This document shows positions 52,503 through 61,206 of a stretch of 64,000 bases of DNA, in pieces. The translations under genes were made by a program, and so were the position numbers. The stretch comes from JABDIY01 sp963803875. GTDB lineage: Bacteria; Actinomycetota; Acidimicrobiia; Acidimicrobiales; SZUA-35. The stretch covers positions 496,001-560,000 of the forward strand of contig CAWDOA010000016.1 of NCBI GenBank assembly GCA_963803875.1, read 5' to 3'. How positions within the stretch are numbered: position 1 is the stretch's first letter; the number at the start of each line of letters is the position of its first letter. The notes below the pieces were generated by a model. The model ran no database searches. It saw only the letters and a list, made by a program, of their open reading frames with translations, and was not told the DNA's origin.

Positions 52503-54101
52503 ATGGCCAAAATGATGTCCTACGACGACGAGGCCCGTCGCAAGCTCGAATCCGGCATGAACCAACTAGCCGATGCAGTTCGTATAACCCTCGGCCCGAG
52601 AGGCCGCAATGTCGTACTCGACAAGAAGTTCGGGTCTCCGACGATCACCAACGACGGTGTGTCGATCGCCAAAGAAATCGATCTCGAGGACCCCTACGAA
52701 CGGATCGGCGCTGAGCTGGTCAAAGAGGTCGCCAAGAAGACAGACGATGTCGCCGGCGACGGAACCACAACCGCCACGGTCTTGGCCTGGGCGATGGTGA
52801 AGGAAGGTCTCCGCAACGTCGCTGCCGGCGCCAATCCGATGAGCGTCAAGATCGGTATCGAGACTGCCGTTGCGGCTGCGGTTGACGCCATCCGGGAACT
52901 CTCGATCGACGTCGAGGAGAAAAGCCAGATTGCGCAGGTAGCTGGTATCTCGGCCAACGATGAAACGATTGGAGAGACGATCGCAGAGGCGATCGACAAG
53001 GTCGGCAAAGATGGCGTTGTGACGGTCGAGGAGTCCAATACCTTCGGCATGGATCTCGAGTTCACCGAAGGCATGCGTTTCGACAAGGGCTACATCAGCC
53101 CCTATTTCGTGAGCGATCCCGACCGGATGGAAGCGGTGCTCGAGGACCCGTATGTCCTCATGGTGGGCGGCAAGATCAGTGCCATCCGAGATCTCGTGCC
53201 GGTCCTGGAAAAGGTCATGCAAGCCGGCAAACCCCTGCTGATCATGGCTGAAGACGTCGACGGCGAAGCACTCGCAACGCTTGTGGTCAACAAGATTCGT
53301 GGCACCTTTCCCGGCGTGTGTGCCGTCAAGGCCCCCGGGTTCGGCGACCGTCGCAAGGCCATGATGCAGGACGTCGCCGTTCTCACTGGCGGTCAGGTGA
53401 TCAGCGAAGAGGTTGGCCTCAAGCTCGAGACCGCCACACTCGATTTGCTGGGCACAGCCCGCAAGGTGGTCGTAGCCAAGGGTGAGACCACCATCATTGA
53501 AGGCGGCGGTGATCACGCCGACGTCACCGGTCGGATAAGCCAGATCCGTTCCGAGATCGCAAACACTGACAGCGACTACGACCGCGAGAAGCTCCAGGAG
53601 CGTTTGGCCAAGCTCAGCGGAGGCGTCGCCGTTCTCAAGGTGGGCGCTGCCACAGAGGTCGAGTTGAAAGAAAAGAAGCACCGCATCGAAGACGCAGTGT
53701 CCACCACCAAAGCAGCGATCGAAGAAGGAATCGTATGCGGCGGCGGTGTCACCCTCATTCGAGCCCGCGATATCGCGGCGGGCAACAAGGCTGTGAAGAA
53801 GCTCAGGGGCGACGAAGCGACCGGTGCTCGTATTGTGCTGAAGGCGCTCAGTCGTCCGCTACAGCAGATCGCCGAGAACGCAGGCATGGAGGGCGGCGTG
53901 GTCGTCAATAGGGTGAGCGAACTGGAGGGCTGGAATGGTCTCAACGCCGCCACTGGAGAGTACGGCGACCTCCAGAAGGCCGGTGTCGTTGATGCCGCCA
54001 AGGTCACCCGCTCGGGCCTCCAGAATGCTGGTTCGATCGCAGGGCTGTTCCTCACCACCGAAGCGGTCATTACCGACTTCGTCGAGGATGACGAGGACTA
54101 G
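52503..54101 (+). CDS. groEL: chaperonin GroEL (60 kDa), single gene without groES
   Basis: 532 residues from ATG 52503 behind GCAGGAG. Signatures: AVRITLGPRGRNVVLDKKFG, VAGDGTTTATVLAWAMVKEG, AAIEEGIVCGGGVTLIRARD-type ATP region and the ending ITDFVEDDED, so the Gly/Met tail of E. coli GroEL is absent. Actinobacteria often have two groEL genes, one beside groES and one alone; this is the solitary type (GroEL2). It is under a CIRCE operator and followed by a nested palindrome. Confidence 0.97.
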   Translation: MAKMMSYDDEARRKLESGMNQLADAVRITLGPRGRNVVLDKKFGSPTITNDGVSIAKEIDLEDPYERIGAELVKEVAKKTDDVAGDGTTTATVLAWAMVKEGLRNVAAGANPMSVKIGIETAVAAAVDAIRELSIDVEEKSQIAQVAGISANDETIGETIAEAIDKVGKDGVVTVEESNTFGMDLEFTEGMRFDKGYISPYFVSDPDRMEAVLEDPYVLMVGGKISAIRDLVPVLEKVMQAGKPLLIMAEDVDGEALATLVVNKIRGTFPGVCAVKAPGFGDRRKAMMQDVAVLTGGQVISEEVGLKLETATLDLLGTARKVVVAKGETTIIEGGGDHADVTGRISQIRSEIANTDSDYDREKLQERLAKLSGGVAVLKVGAATEVELKEKKHRIEDAVSTTKAAIEEGIVCGGGVTLIRARDIAAGNKAVKKLRGDEATGARIVLKALSRPLQQIAENAGMEGGVVVNRVSELEGWNGLNAATGEYGDLQKAGVVDAAKVTRSGLQNAGSIAGLFLTTEAVITDFVEDDED

Positions 54102-54122
54102 CGACGAAAGACTGGCCAAGGC

Positions 54123-54227
54123 AAATTCCTGCCCACAGCCACATTCGGCTCAAATCCCTGTGGATTGCCACACTCTTTGTGGCTCTCCACAGGGATTTCG
54201 GCGTTTTGTGGCTGTCAACAGGAAATT
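54123..54227. repeat. nested palindrome of four mirrored 21-nt modules
   Basis: Modules at 54123-54143 (+), 54152-54172 (+), 54178-54198 (-) and 54207-54227 (-). Each begins AAATyCCTGn (read on its strand) and ends GCCACA. Steps of 29 nt separate same-strand neighbours, and both pairs share one centre at 54175, so outer and inner arms can each form hairpins (AAATCCCTGTGGA with TCCACAGGGATTT inside; AAATTCCTG with CAGGAAATT outside). It lies between groEL (stop 54101) and fdhD. A partial copy occurs at 47291-47367. Confidence 0.88.
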
Positions 54228-54241
54228 GACCGTGAGGTAAC

Positions 54242-55048
54242 GTGAACACCATGGCGTTGCGCTCAACTTCCCTCGAGCTGTTCAGCCAGAAGTTGCACGC
54301 CGATGGAAGCTCGACGAAGACACCCGACAAGCTGCTGGTGGAAGAACCGCTGACAATCCAACTCGATGGCGCCACGGTGTCGTCAACGATGCGTACCCCC
54401 GGTCACGACTTCGAACTTGCCGTCGGGTTCTGTCACACCGAAGGGCTCCTCCATGGAGTTCCCGTGACCGGCATTCGATACTGCGGCACCGGATCGGCGC
54501 TCGAAACCGACTTCAACGTGGTCACGGTGGAAACTGGCGGCAAGGCCCCTCAACCGACGCCCCGGTTGGGAAACACGTCATCATCGTGCGGGATCTGCGG
54601 TTCCGACGCAATCGAGGAACTCACCGAAACCCTACGCGTGCTACCACCCCACGATCCGTGGGATACCGGGTTGTTGCTCTCGCTACCCGAGCGGATTCGA
54701 TCCGCCCAAGGTCTGTTTGACGTGACTGGGTCGTCTCACGCGGCGGGTGCGATCGATCGCAACGGCAACGTGATCGTGGTACGAGAAGACATCGGTCGCC
54801 ACAACGCCGTCGACAAGGTCATCGGCCGTATGTTGCTCGACGGTCACATCCCCGCCCCCCAACTCGCCCTTTTCGTCAGCGGCCGAGCCAGCTTCGAGAT
54901 GATCCAGAAGGCGTGGGCAGCGGGCTTCACGGCCCTTGTTTCGGTCAGCGGACCCTCCGCCCTCGCGGTCCAAACAGCCCGACGGGCCGGCCTTACCTTG
55001 CTTTGTTTCGTGCGGGAGGGTGCCGGGACGTTGTACCACCCGGCCTAA
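54242..55048 (+). CDS. fdhD: formate dehydrogenase accessory sulfurtransferase FdhD
   Basis: 268 residues; GTG 54242 has GAGG about 5 bp upstream and is preferred to ATG 54251. FdhD passes sulfur to the molybdenum cofactor of formate dehydrogenase. Marks: EEPLTIQLDGATVSSTMRTP, AVGFCHTEGLL, the CxxC motif in SSCGICGSDAIEEL, and VREDIGRHNAVDKVIGRMLL. No formate dehydrogenase subunit is adjacent. Its presence with selC in the same window suggests a Mo/Se formate dehydrogenase in the genome. Confidence 0.95.
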   Translation: MNTMALRSTSLELFSQKLHADGSSTKTPDKLLVEEPLTIQLDGATVSSTMRTPGHDFELAVGFCHTEGLLHGVPVTGIRYCGTGSALETDFNVVTVETGGKAPQPTPRLGNTSSSCGICGSDAIEELTETLRVLPPHDPWDTGLLLSLPERIRSAQGLFDVTGSSHAAGAIDRNGNVIVVREDIGRHNAVDKVIGRMLLDGHIPAPQLALFVSGRASFEMIQKAWAAGFTALVSVSGPSALAVQTARRAGLTLLCFVREGAGTLYHPA

Positions 55049-55106
55049 CCCGTGTCGTGGTGTCCCGATGCTCGAGGGACGTGGCCGGGCTCGTAGGCTG
55101 TGGGCC

Positions 55107-55820
55107 ATGGCTTCCACCGAAACCGCCCCAGCCGTTGAAGCAACCGGGTCCAATCCGAGCGAGGGCCTTGGCGTTGTCCACCTGTTCTACAAGACCACGA
55201 TTCTGTCGGACCGGGCATCGGCGCTCGCCGCCTTCACCACCGCTACCGACTCCGGAGATCAAGTGGTAGCGGTGGCGATGCTGGGACACAAAGCCGACCT
55301 TGCGGTGATGGCGCTCGGCGACAACCTTTGGCGCCTTCGCCGGCTTCAGACTGATCTCACCAGAGCCGGTTTCGAACTGGTCGACAGCTACGTGAGCATC
55401 ACCGAGGTGAGCGAATACGCCGCCGGGGTCCCCGAGGAGATGAAGCAGGCCCGCCTCTACCCAGTTCTTCCGCCCGACGGCAAGACCGCATGGTGTTTCT
55501 ATCCGATGAGCAAGCGACGGGGGGAAGACAACAACTGGTTCTCGCTCGACTTCGACGACCGCCGCGATCTCATGATGGAACATGGTAAGAGCGGTAGGAA
55601 GTTTGCAGGCCGGCTGGTGCAGCTGATCACTGCCTCAACCGGACTGGACGACTACGAATGGGGCGTCACCCTGTTCGCCAACCGCCCCGACGACCTCAAG
55701 GACGTCGTGTACACGATGCGGTTCGACGAGGCATCAGCTGTCTACGCCGACTTCGGGTCGTTCTACACCGGCATGATCGCCAGCCCGGACGAAGTACTCA
55801 CCTCACTCGGGGTCGACTGA
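55107..55820 (+). CDS. hemQ: coproheme decarboxylase HemQ (chlorite-dismutase family)
   Basis: 237 residues from ATG 55107; the frame is open upstream to about 54936, inside fdhD, which I exclude. It converts coproheme to haem b with peroxide, the last step of the actinobacterial/firmicute haem pathway. Diagnostic segments: FYPMSKRRGEDNNWFSLDF, RRDLMMEHGKSGRKFAGRLV (His is the haem ligand), GLDDYEWGVTLFANRPDDLK and MRFDEASAVYADFGSFYTG. No other hem genes are nearby. Confidence 0.92.
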   Translation: MASTETAPAVEATGSNPSEGLGVVHLFYKTTILSDRASALAAFTTATDSGDQVVAVAMLGHKADLAVMALGDNLWRLRRLQTDLTRAGFELVDSYVSITEVSEYAAGVPEEMKQARLYPVLPPDGKTAWCFYPMSKRRGEDNNWFSLDFDDRRDLMMEHGKSGRKFAGRLVQLITASTGLDDYEWGVTLFANRPDDLKDVVYTMRFDEASAVYADFGSFYTGMIASPDEVLTSLGVD

Positions 55821-55882
55821 ACACCCAACCGGGAGCACAACAAGGCACTACACCTGGTGTGAGGGAGTTGTACGGTGGGGGA

Positions 55883-57421
55883 ATGTCGGAGTCTGAGGTT
55901 GTTGACAACGGTGAACTTGACGAGACCGAGTCTGCAGCGCCCGCCGCCCCCGAGGAGCCTGAAGCACCAGCGGCGACTGAGCTCGTAGAGGTCCAAGCAG
56001 CACCCGCTGCACCGGTTGAAGCCGAGAATGCGGCTGAGGCGGCGAGCAACGAGACGGCGGAACCCACGAGCGAGTCTGCGCTGGCGCAGCAGGGCGAAGA
56101 ACCAGTTGGGGCACCGCAGGAGCCTGAGCGGGTTCGGCAGGGCGAAGAACCAGTTGGGGCACCGCAGGAGCCTGAGCCGGTTCGGCAGGGCGAAGAACCA
56201 GTTGCGGCACCGCAGGAGCCTGTCCCGGTTCGGCAGGGCGAAGAACCAGTTGGGGCACCGCAGGAGCCTGTCCCGGTTCGGCAGGGCGAAGAACCAGTTG
56301 CGGCACGGCGGGAGCCTGCGCCTCAGCCCGAGCCAGACACCTCGCCCACCGCAGGGGCGAAGCCGCCGCCGACACCAGCGGAGGTGATTCCGCCGATCGT
56401 CCCGCACGAGCCGGTGATCATGCAGATTCTCGGTGGCATTGTCACCGCCGTGTCCAACAAAGAGGTCGGCCTCACCCTCGACGACGGCCGTGCTGCGGTC
56501 ATCCACCGCGAGAACTTCGATCTGGCCGGCACCGACCCGACCACAGTGCTCCAGGTTGGTGATGGATCCGAAGGGGCCGTGCTTTCCAGGGAAGATCCTC
56601 AAGACCGCGTGGTGCTCTCACGGAAATGGGTGCTGCGCGATCGGGCCTGGAAGAAGGCAGCCGCCTGCGTCCAGGATCACAGCACCATGCACGTGAAGAT
56701 CGTGAGCGTCAGCAACAAGGGCGTCGTGGTCGACGTCATGGGTCTGCGGGGTTTCGTCCCTCTGAACCACTTCCAGCTCGAACCGTCTCAACCTTCAGAC
56801 GACCTCGTAGGCGAGCTGGTCGACCTTCGAGTCATCGCCGCCGACCGGCAGAAGGACAAACTCCTGCTGTCGCGCCGCTCGCAACTACTGAAGGAACAAC
56901 GCAAGGCCGAATCCCAAGCCCTTCAGAAGCTGAAGGTAGGTTCGGTGATGAAGGGCAAGGTTGTCGATCTCACCAAGTTCGGAGCGTTCGTCGAAGTCGG
57001 CGAGGAAGGCTCCCGGGTGCGGGGACTGCTCCATGTGAGCGAGATGAGTTGGGAACGGATCTCGTCCCCAAAGGGTCACGTGGCCGTTGGCGATGACATC
57101 GATGTGAAGGTCATCGATGTGAAGGTCAAGAAGAAGCGTGTCTCTCTCAGTCGCAAGGAACTGATCGAAGATCCGCTTGCCGGAATCGAGGTTGGCTCGA
57201 TCCATACCGGGAAGGTGAAGCGGCTTGTCGACTACGGAATATTTGTCGACATCGGTCCCGCCGAAGGCATGGTGCACCTGAGCGAACTGGCCGAGTACCG
57301 GCCCAGTCACCCGTCTGAGATCGTTTTGAGAGGCGACGAGGTTCAGGTGAAGGTGCTGAAAGTCAGCCGGGCCAAACGCCGGATTGAGCTTTCGATGCGT
57401 CAAGCTCTCTACCCTTCCTGA
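55883..57421 (+). CDS. S1-domain RNA-binding protein with repeat-rich N-terminal extension
   Basis: 512 residues from ATG 55883. Residues 1-175 are disordered, acidic and Pro/Gln/Ala-rich, with five 16-residue repeats. The rest holds S1 RNA-binding units: MQILGGIVTAVSNKEVGLTL, MHVKIVSVSNKGVVVDVMGL, GSVMKGKVVDLTKFGAFVEV and GSIHTGKVKRLVDYGIFVDI, the last two being classical. The layout resembles a ribosomal protein S1-like factor (RpsA family) but with an unusual N-terminus, so the main rpsA may lie elsewhere. The next gene starts 1 bp after its stop. Confidence 0.8.
   Translation: MSESEVVDNGELDETESAAPAAPEEPEAPAATELVEVQAAPAAPVEAENAAEAASNETAEPTSESALAQQGEEPVGAPQEPERVRQGEEPVGAPQEPEPVRQGEEPVAAPQEPVPVRQGEEPVGAPQEPVPVRQGEEPVAARREPAPQPEPDTSPTAGAKPPPTPAEVIPPIVPHEPVIMQILGGIVTAVSNKEVGLTLDDGRAAVIHRENFDLAGTDPTTVLQVGDGSEGAVLSREDPQDRVVLSRKWVLRDRAWKKAAACVQDHSTMHVKIVSVSNKGVVVDVMGLRGFVPLNHFQLEPSQPSDDLVGELVDLRVIAADRQKDKLLLSRRSQLLKEQRKAESQALQKLKVGSVMKGKVVDLTKFGAFVEVGEEGSRVRGLLHVSEMSWERISSPKGHVAVGDDIDVKVIDVKVKKKRVSLSRKELIEDPLAGIEVGSIHTGKVKRLVDYGIFVDIGPAEGMVHLSELAEYRPSHPSEIVLRGDEVQVKVLKVSRAKRRIELSMRQALYPS
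56090..56329 (+). repeat. five 48-bp in-frame repeats inside the S1-domain gene
   Basis: Each unit starts CAGGGCGAAGAACCAGTT and encodes QGEEPVGAPQEPxPVR-like 16-mers. Units differ at a few codons (G/A after PV, E/V before PVR), and the fifth unit is the most diverged (ARREPAPQ). Near-identity at DNA level points to recent expansion by slippage or unequal crossing-over. Confidence 0.9.
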
Positions 57422-57422
57422 G

Positions 57423-58217
57423 GTGGCAGAGTCCGAAGGCGAAGCGGCCCTTCTCGCTGAGCACACGTCGGCCTTGCGCACCGCAATGATCGAGCTGGTG
57501 CCGCAATGGGTGGAGACAGTCATCGCCGCTCGTGCGCCCGAACCGAGCTCTGCGGCGACCCGAGATGCGGTCGAACGAATACGTTCGCTGGCCGAGACCG
57601 ACACCGTTCCCGAGTTGAGCCGACTTCTCGATAGCGACATCGACCATCAGTGGTCGAGTCCACTTGAGATCGTTCGGTCCCTGGTGCCAGCACTGACAGC
57701 AGAACTCCACGAACTTGACGCCCCCGCCGTACCTCGCGATCCTCGCAGTATCGAACTCATGGCCGAAGATGTCTATGCCGTCACACCAGCCACGTTCGCC
57801 GACATCGATGCGTCGCTCCATCCCCTCGGCCTGGCCTGGGGTGCCGCCAAGGCCCACGTCCACCTCCGCCGCCGTGCCCCGGTGGAACCGACGCCTGTCG
57901 TCGTCGTGTTCGCTCCCGAACTTGGAGATCGTTCACGGTTCGATTCCTTCGATGTCACCCACGTTCGGTCGGCGGGCAAGCTGGTCGAGTTCGCCGAATC
58001 CACTGAGCCAGACCTGATCATCGTCGACCTCGATCGAACCAGCGCACCGGCTGACTTTCGGCTTGACAATGCCCACGTGGTCGGTTTTGGATCACATGTC
58101 GAAACCGAACGGCATGATGTCGCCTTGGAAGCCGGATTCGATGCCGTCATGGCTCGATCGGTGTTCTTTCGGCGCCTCCCTGAACTGCTCTCCCCCGTCG
58201 CAAAGGTGCAACCATGA
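57423..58217 (+). CDS. uncharacterised protein with C-terminal pseudo-receiver-like domain
   Basis: 264 residues from GTG 57423, placed between the S1 gene and glnD (4-bp overlap with glnD). The N-terminal ~110 residues are helical (LRTAMIELVPQWVETVIAAR; SRLLDSDIDHQWSSPLEIVR), with no recognised motif. The last ~110 residues follow a receiver-like alternation: PVVVVFAPELGD, LVEFAESTEPDLIIVDLDRT, NAHVVGFGSHVETERHDVAL and AGFDAVMARSVFFRRLPELL. An Asp stands where phosphorylation could occur, but the conserved Lys and acidic pocket are unclear. Coupling to glnD hints at nitrogen sensing; this is inference. Confidence 0.5.
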   Translation: MAESEGEAALLAEHTSALRTAMIELVPQWVETVIAARAPEPSSAATRDAVERIRSLAETDTVPELSRLLDSDIDHQWSSPLEIVRSLVPALTAELHELDAPAVPRDPRSIELMAEDVYAVTPATFADIDASLHPLGLAWGAAKAHVHLRRRAPVEPTPVVVVFAPELGDRSRFDSFDVTHVRSAGKLVEFAESTEPDLIIVDLDRTSAPADFRLDNAHVVGFGSHVETERHDVALEAGFDAVMARSVFFRRLPELLSPVAKVQP

Positions 58218-60532
58218 TCCCGCTCGACGCTTCAGCTCTCGACGACTTCGTCGGAGCCGATCTGCACGGACTCGACTACTGCCGAGCTCGTTCTGATGCA
58301 GCCGACGGCTGGCTGAGTTCGATCTTCGCCGATGCCACCGGCACCGGCACCGGCACTGGCACCGACGACAGGGTCGCTCTGGTGGCAGTGGGGGGATACG
58401 GTCGTGGCCTTCTGTGGCCCCAGTCCGACCTCGACCTCGTCCTCTTCCATTCCAAACGGCGAGATATTGCCGCTATCGCCGAACGCATGTGGTATCCGAT
58501 CTGGGATCAGAATCTGAAGCTGGGACACGCAGTCCTCACCCCTCGCGAGGCAGCAAAGTTGGCCAGCGCAGAACTGGAGCGTTCCACTGGGTTCTCGGCC
58601 ATTCGTCTTCTCGCCGGTGACCCGAAGGTTCTTGACGATGTCGAGAAGTCGGTAGCCGGAGTTCGAGCGAAACGTTCCAAGGCTCAAATGCGTGAGTTGG
58701 CCAAGGTGGTCGACGACCGGCACGAGGAATTTGGCGACGTAGCATTCCGGCTCGAGCCCGATCTCAAGGAAGGTCGTGGGGGTCTGCGTGATGTTGACTC
58801 GCTTCGCTGGGCCGACTCGATGAGTCCGGGGTTCGCATCCGGCCTTCTGGTCGGTCTCGATGACGCCGAAGAGTTCCTCTCTGCTGTCAGGGTGGAGTTG
58901 CACCGGGCTACCGGCCGCACCAGCAATCGACTCACTCTCGACGATCAGGACGTCGTGGCAGAACTGGTGGGTATGAAGTCGGGTCAGCAATTGATGACGG
59001 CCGTTTCCTTGGCGGCCCGAAGGATTGCGTGGAATTCCGATGAGGCCTGGCGCCGTTGGCGCCGATCCGAACGGAAGGCGGCGGCTCCAGACCGTGACCG
59101 AGACGAGATTCTCTCCGACGACATTCAGGTTCGAGACGGCTCGCTGACGCTCACGGGGACTGCGAACACTGTGCAGCGGCCACAACTTCTCTTGGAACTA
59201 GCGGTGCAGGCCGCTCGCAGATCGCTCCCGATCGATCGGGCCACACTCCACCGTCTCCAGGTCGAGTGCCCCTCGCTTGACGAGGTTTGGGACGAATCCA
59301 CTCGTGGGCTTTTTGCTGATCTGTTTCTGGCCGGCGAGGTAGCCCTCTCGGTAGTTGAAGATCTCGAGATGTTCAACCTGATGGTTCGTATCCTCCCCGA
59401 GTGGGAACGGGTCCACAGCCTGCCCCAACGCAACGTGCTCCACACATTCACCGTTGATCGACATCTGTGCGAGACGGCAGTGAATGCTGCGGCTCTCGCA
59501 GATCGGGTGGCACGACCCGATCTGCTGGTGATCGGCGCACTGCTTCACGACATCGGAAAGGGTTTCCCTGGTGACCACACCGAAGTGGGCATGGAAGTGA
59601 TTCAGGCAATCGGTGAGCGGATGGGGTACTCCGAAGACGACACAGCCGTGCTGGTCGATCTCTGTCGCCATCACCTGCTGCTGTCCGATGTGGCAGTTCG
59701 ACGCGATCTCAAGGACGAGGGGACCATTCGTGCAGTCGCAGCGGCGGTCGACTCGCCCGACTTCCTGCAACTTCTGGCCGCTCTGAGCGAAGCCGACTCG
59801 ATCGCCACCGGACCCGCGGTGTGGGGCAATTGGAAGGAACGGCTCCTGACCGAACTGGTGAACCGAACCGACTCGATGCTCCGGGGAGAAACGGCTCAGG
59901 TAACAGCGTCAGAGTGGCCCGGGGTCGGCGTGCTCGAATTGCTCGCCGCTGGGAATCGCAACATCGAAACCAAGGCGAATCGGATCACCGTCGTCACGAC
60001 GAATCAGCCCGGGGTGTTCTCGCGCGTCGCCGCGGTGATGGTGATGAGCGGTCTCGACGTGATCTCTGCCGAAGCGATCGCCGATGCGGAGATGGCGGCG
60101 TGCAGCTTCGTTGTCGCCTCCGGCGGCAATGATCGAATCGACTGGGAACCGGTGGTGCCGATGGTCGAGCGGGCCCTAGACGGTCGACTGGCAATTGCGG
60201 CCCGGGTGGCCCGTAGGGCCGAACAACTCAATCGTTATCGCCGTCGGCTGTCGGCCATCCCTCCGACAACCACGGTGAAGGTGGACAACCACATATCCGA
60301 GGTCTCCACGGTGGTCGACGTGCACGCGCCCGATTCGGTTGGCGTGCTGTACCGGATCACTCGTGCCATGGCTGACCTTCGGCTCGACATCGGAAAGGCA
60401 ACCGTTCAAACCCTCGGACCACAAGCGGTCGACAGTTTCTATGTGACCGACACGTTCGGCCAGAAACTGAGCGCCGAGATGATCACCGAACTCGAGTTGG
60501 CCATCGTCCACGCAATCGAGATGCACCCTTGA
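58214..60532 (+). CDS. glnD: [protein-PII] uridylyltransferase/uridylyl-removing enzyme GlnD
   Basis: 772 residues. It modifies PII proteins in response to glutamine. Nucleotidyltransferase motif VGGYGRGLLWPQSDLDLVLF near residue 60, the GlnD-specific DVAFRLEPDLKEGRGGLRDV segment, an HD domain (LVIGALLHDIGKGFPGDHTE; VDLCRHHLLLSD) and two C-terminal ACT domains (TVVTTNQPGVFSRVAAVMVM; STVVDVHAPDSVGVLYRITR). In actinobacteria GlnD may adenylylate rather than uridylylate. amtB and glnB/glnK, its usual neighbours, are not adjacent. Confidence 0.95.
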   Translation: MIPLDASALDDFVGADLHGLDYCRARSDAADGWLSSIFADATGTGTGTGTDDRVALVAVGGYGRGLLWPQSDLDLVLFHSKRRDIAAIAERMWYPIWDQNLKLGHAVLTPREAAKLASAELERSTGFSAIRLLAGDPKVLDDVEKSVAGVRAKRSKAQMRELAKVVDDRHEEFGDVAFRLEPDLKEGRGGLRDVDSLRWADSMSPGFASGLLVGLDDAEEFLSAVRVELHRATGRTSNRLTLDDQDVVAELVGMKSGQQLMTAVSLAARRIAWNSDEAWRRWRRSERKAAAPDRDRDEILSDDIQVRDGSLTLTGTANTVQRPQLLLELAVQAARRSLPIDRATLHRLQVECPSLDEVWDESTRGLFADLFLAGEVALSVVEDLEMFNLMVRILPEWERVHSLPQRNVLHTFTVDRHLCETAVNAAALADRVARPDLLVIGALLHDIGKGFPGDHTEVGMEVIQAIGERMGYSEDDTAVLVDLCRHHLLLSDVAVRRDLKDEGTIRAVAAAVDSPDFLQLLAALSEADSIATGPAVWGNWKERLLTELVNRTDSMLRGETAQVTASEWPGVGVLELLAAGNRNIETKANRITVVTTNQPGVFSRVAAVMVMSGLDVISAEAIADAEMAACSFVVASGGNDRIDWEPVVPMVERALDGRLAIAARVARRAEQLNRYRRRLSAIPPTTTVKVDNHISEVSTVVDVHAPDSVGVLYRITRAMADLRLDIGKATVQTLGPQAVDSFYVTDTFGQKLSAEMITELELAIVHAIEMHP

Positions 60533-61206
60533 CCGAGCCGGTTTCTTCCCAAGACCTTCTGCGGTGGGCAGAGTCCTTGGCCGGAATCGCTCAGACCGGT
60601 CTGGCGTTCTCAGAGGTCCAGTTCGAGCGGGACCGGTATCAAGAGATCATCAACGTGGCCGCCGACATCAAGGCCCGGGCGTCGACGGATCGGGCCAACC
60701 GAGCCACTCAGTTCTACGAGGAGTGGATGACCTCGGTCCGTACCGGCCTGGCCGGCTACGCCACGCCGAAAGTGGCGGTCGGCGCGATCGTGGGAAACGA
60801 TGACGGCGAACTGCTGATGATTCAGCGGGCCGACAGTGGCATCTGGCTGTACGTCACCGGCTGGGCTGACATCGGCTACTCGCCGGCAGAAGTTGCCGAG
60901 AAGGAGGTGCTGGAAGAGACCGGTATCGAATGTGAGGTTGTTCGCCCGCTGGGAATCTTCGACGGTCTCCGGCTCGGATTCACCACCATTCCTCTGTATT
61001 CGATCGTGTTTCAATGCCGCGCCACCGGAGGCGGGTTGAAGCCCGATCCGAGCGAGGTCACCGATCTCGGCTGGTTCACACCAGATAACCTTCCCAGTCC
61101 TATCGCATCGGGCGACCGCTGGCTCGATCTGGCATTCCGTGCGGTATGCGATGAACCGATCGATGTGTACTTCGATCCGCCCAGGCCCGAGGTGTGGAAC
61201 AGCTAG
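60529..61206 (+). CDS. NUDIX hydrolase with N-terminal helical extension
   Basis: 225 residues; the TTG at 60529 overlaps the glnD stop (TTGA). The first ~75 residues are the helical NUDIX-associated domain (DLLRWAESLAGIAQTGLAFS). The NUDIX box is GYSPAEVAEKEVLEETGIEC with one change (Lys for Arg in REUxEE). Such proteins split nucleotide-sugar-type pyrophosphates; the substrate is unassigned. Convergent with the GNAT gene (4-bp overlap). Confidence 0.88.
   Translation: MTEPVSSQDLLRWAESLAGIAQTGLAFSEVQFERDRYQEIINVAADIKARASTDRANRATQFYEEWMTSVRTGLAGYATPKVAVGAIVGNDDGELLMIQRADSGIWLYVTGWADIGYSPAEVAEKEVLEETGIECEVVRPLGIFDGLRLGFTTIPLYSIVFQCRATGGGLKPDPSEVTDLGWFTPDNLPSPIASGDRWLDLAFRAVCDEPIDVYFDPPRPEVWNS

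Noticed and set aside
54123..54227. CTGTGGA motifs in the palindrome as DnaA boxes of an origin
   Set aside because: They lack the TTATCCACA core, the spacing is set by the 21-nt modules, and no dnaA, dnaN or AT-rich unwinding region is near.
55763..56602. Minus-strand frame with repeated NWFFALPNR-like units
   Set aside because: Antisense of the 48-bp repeats in the S1-domain gene.
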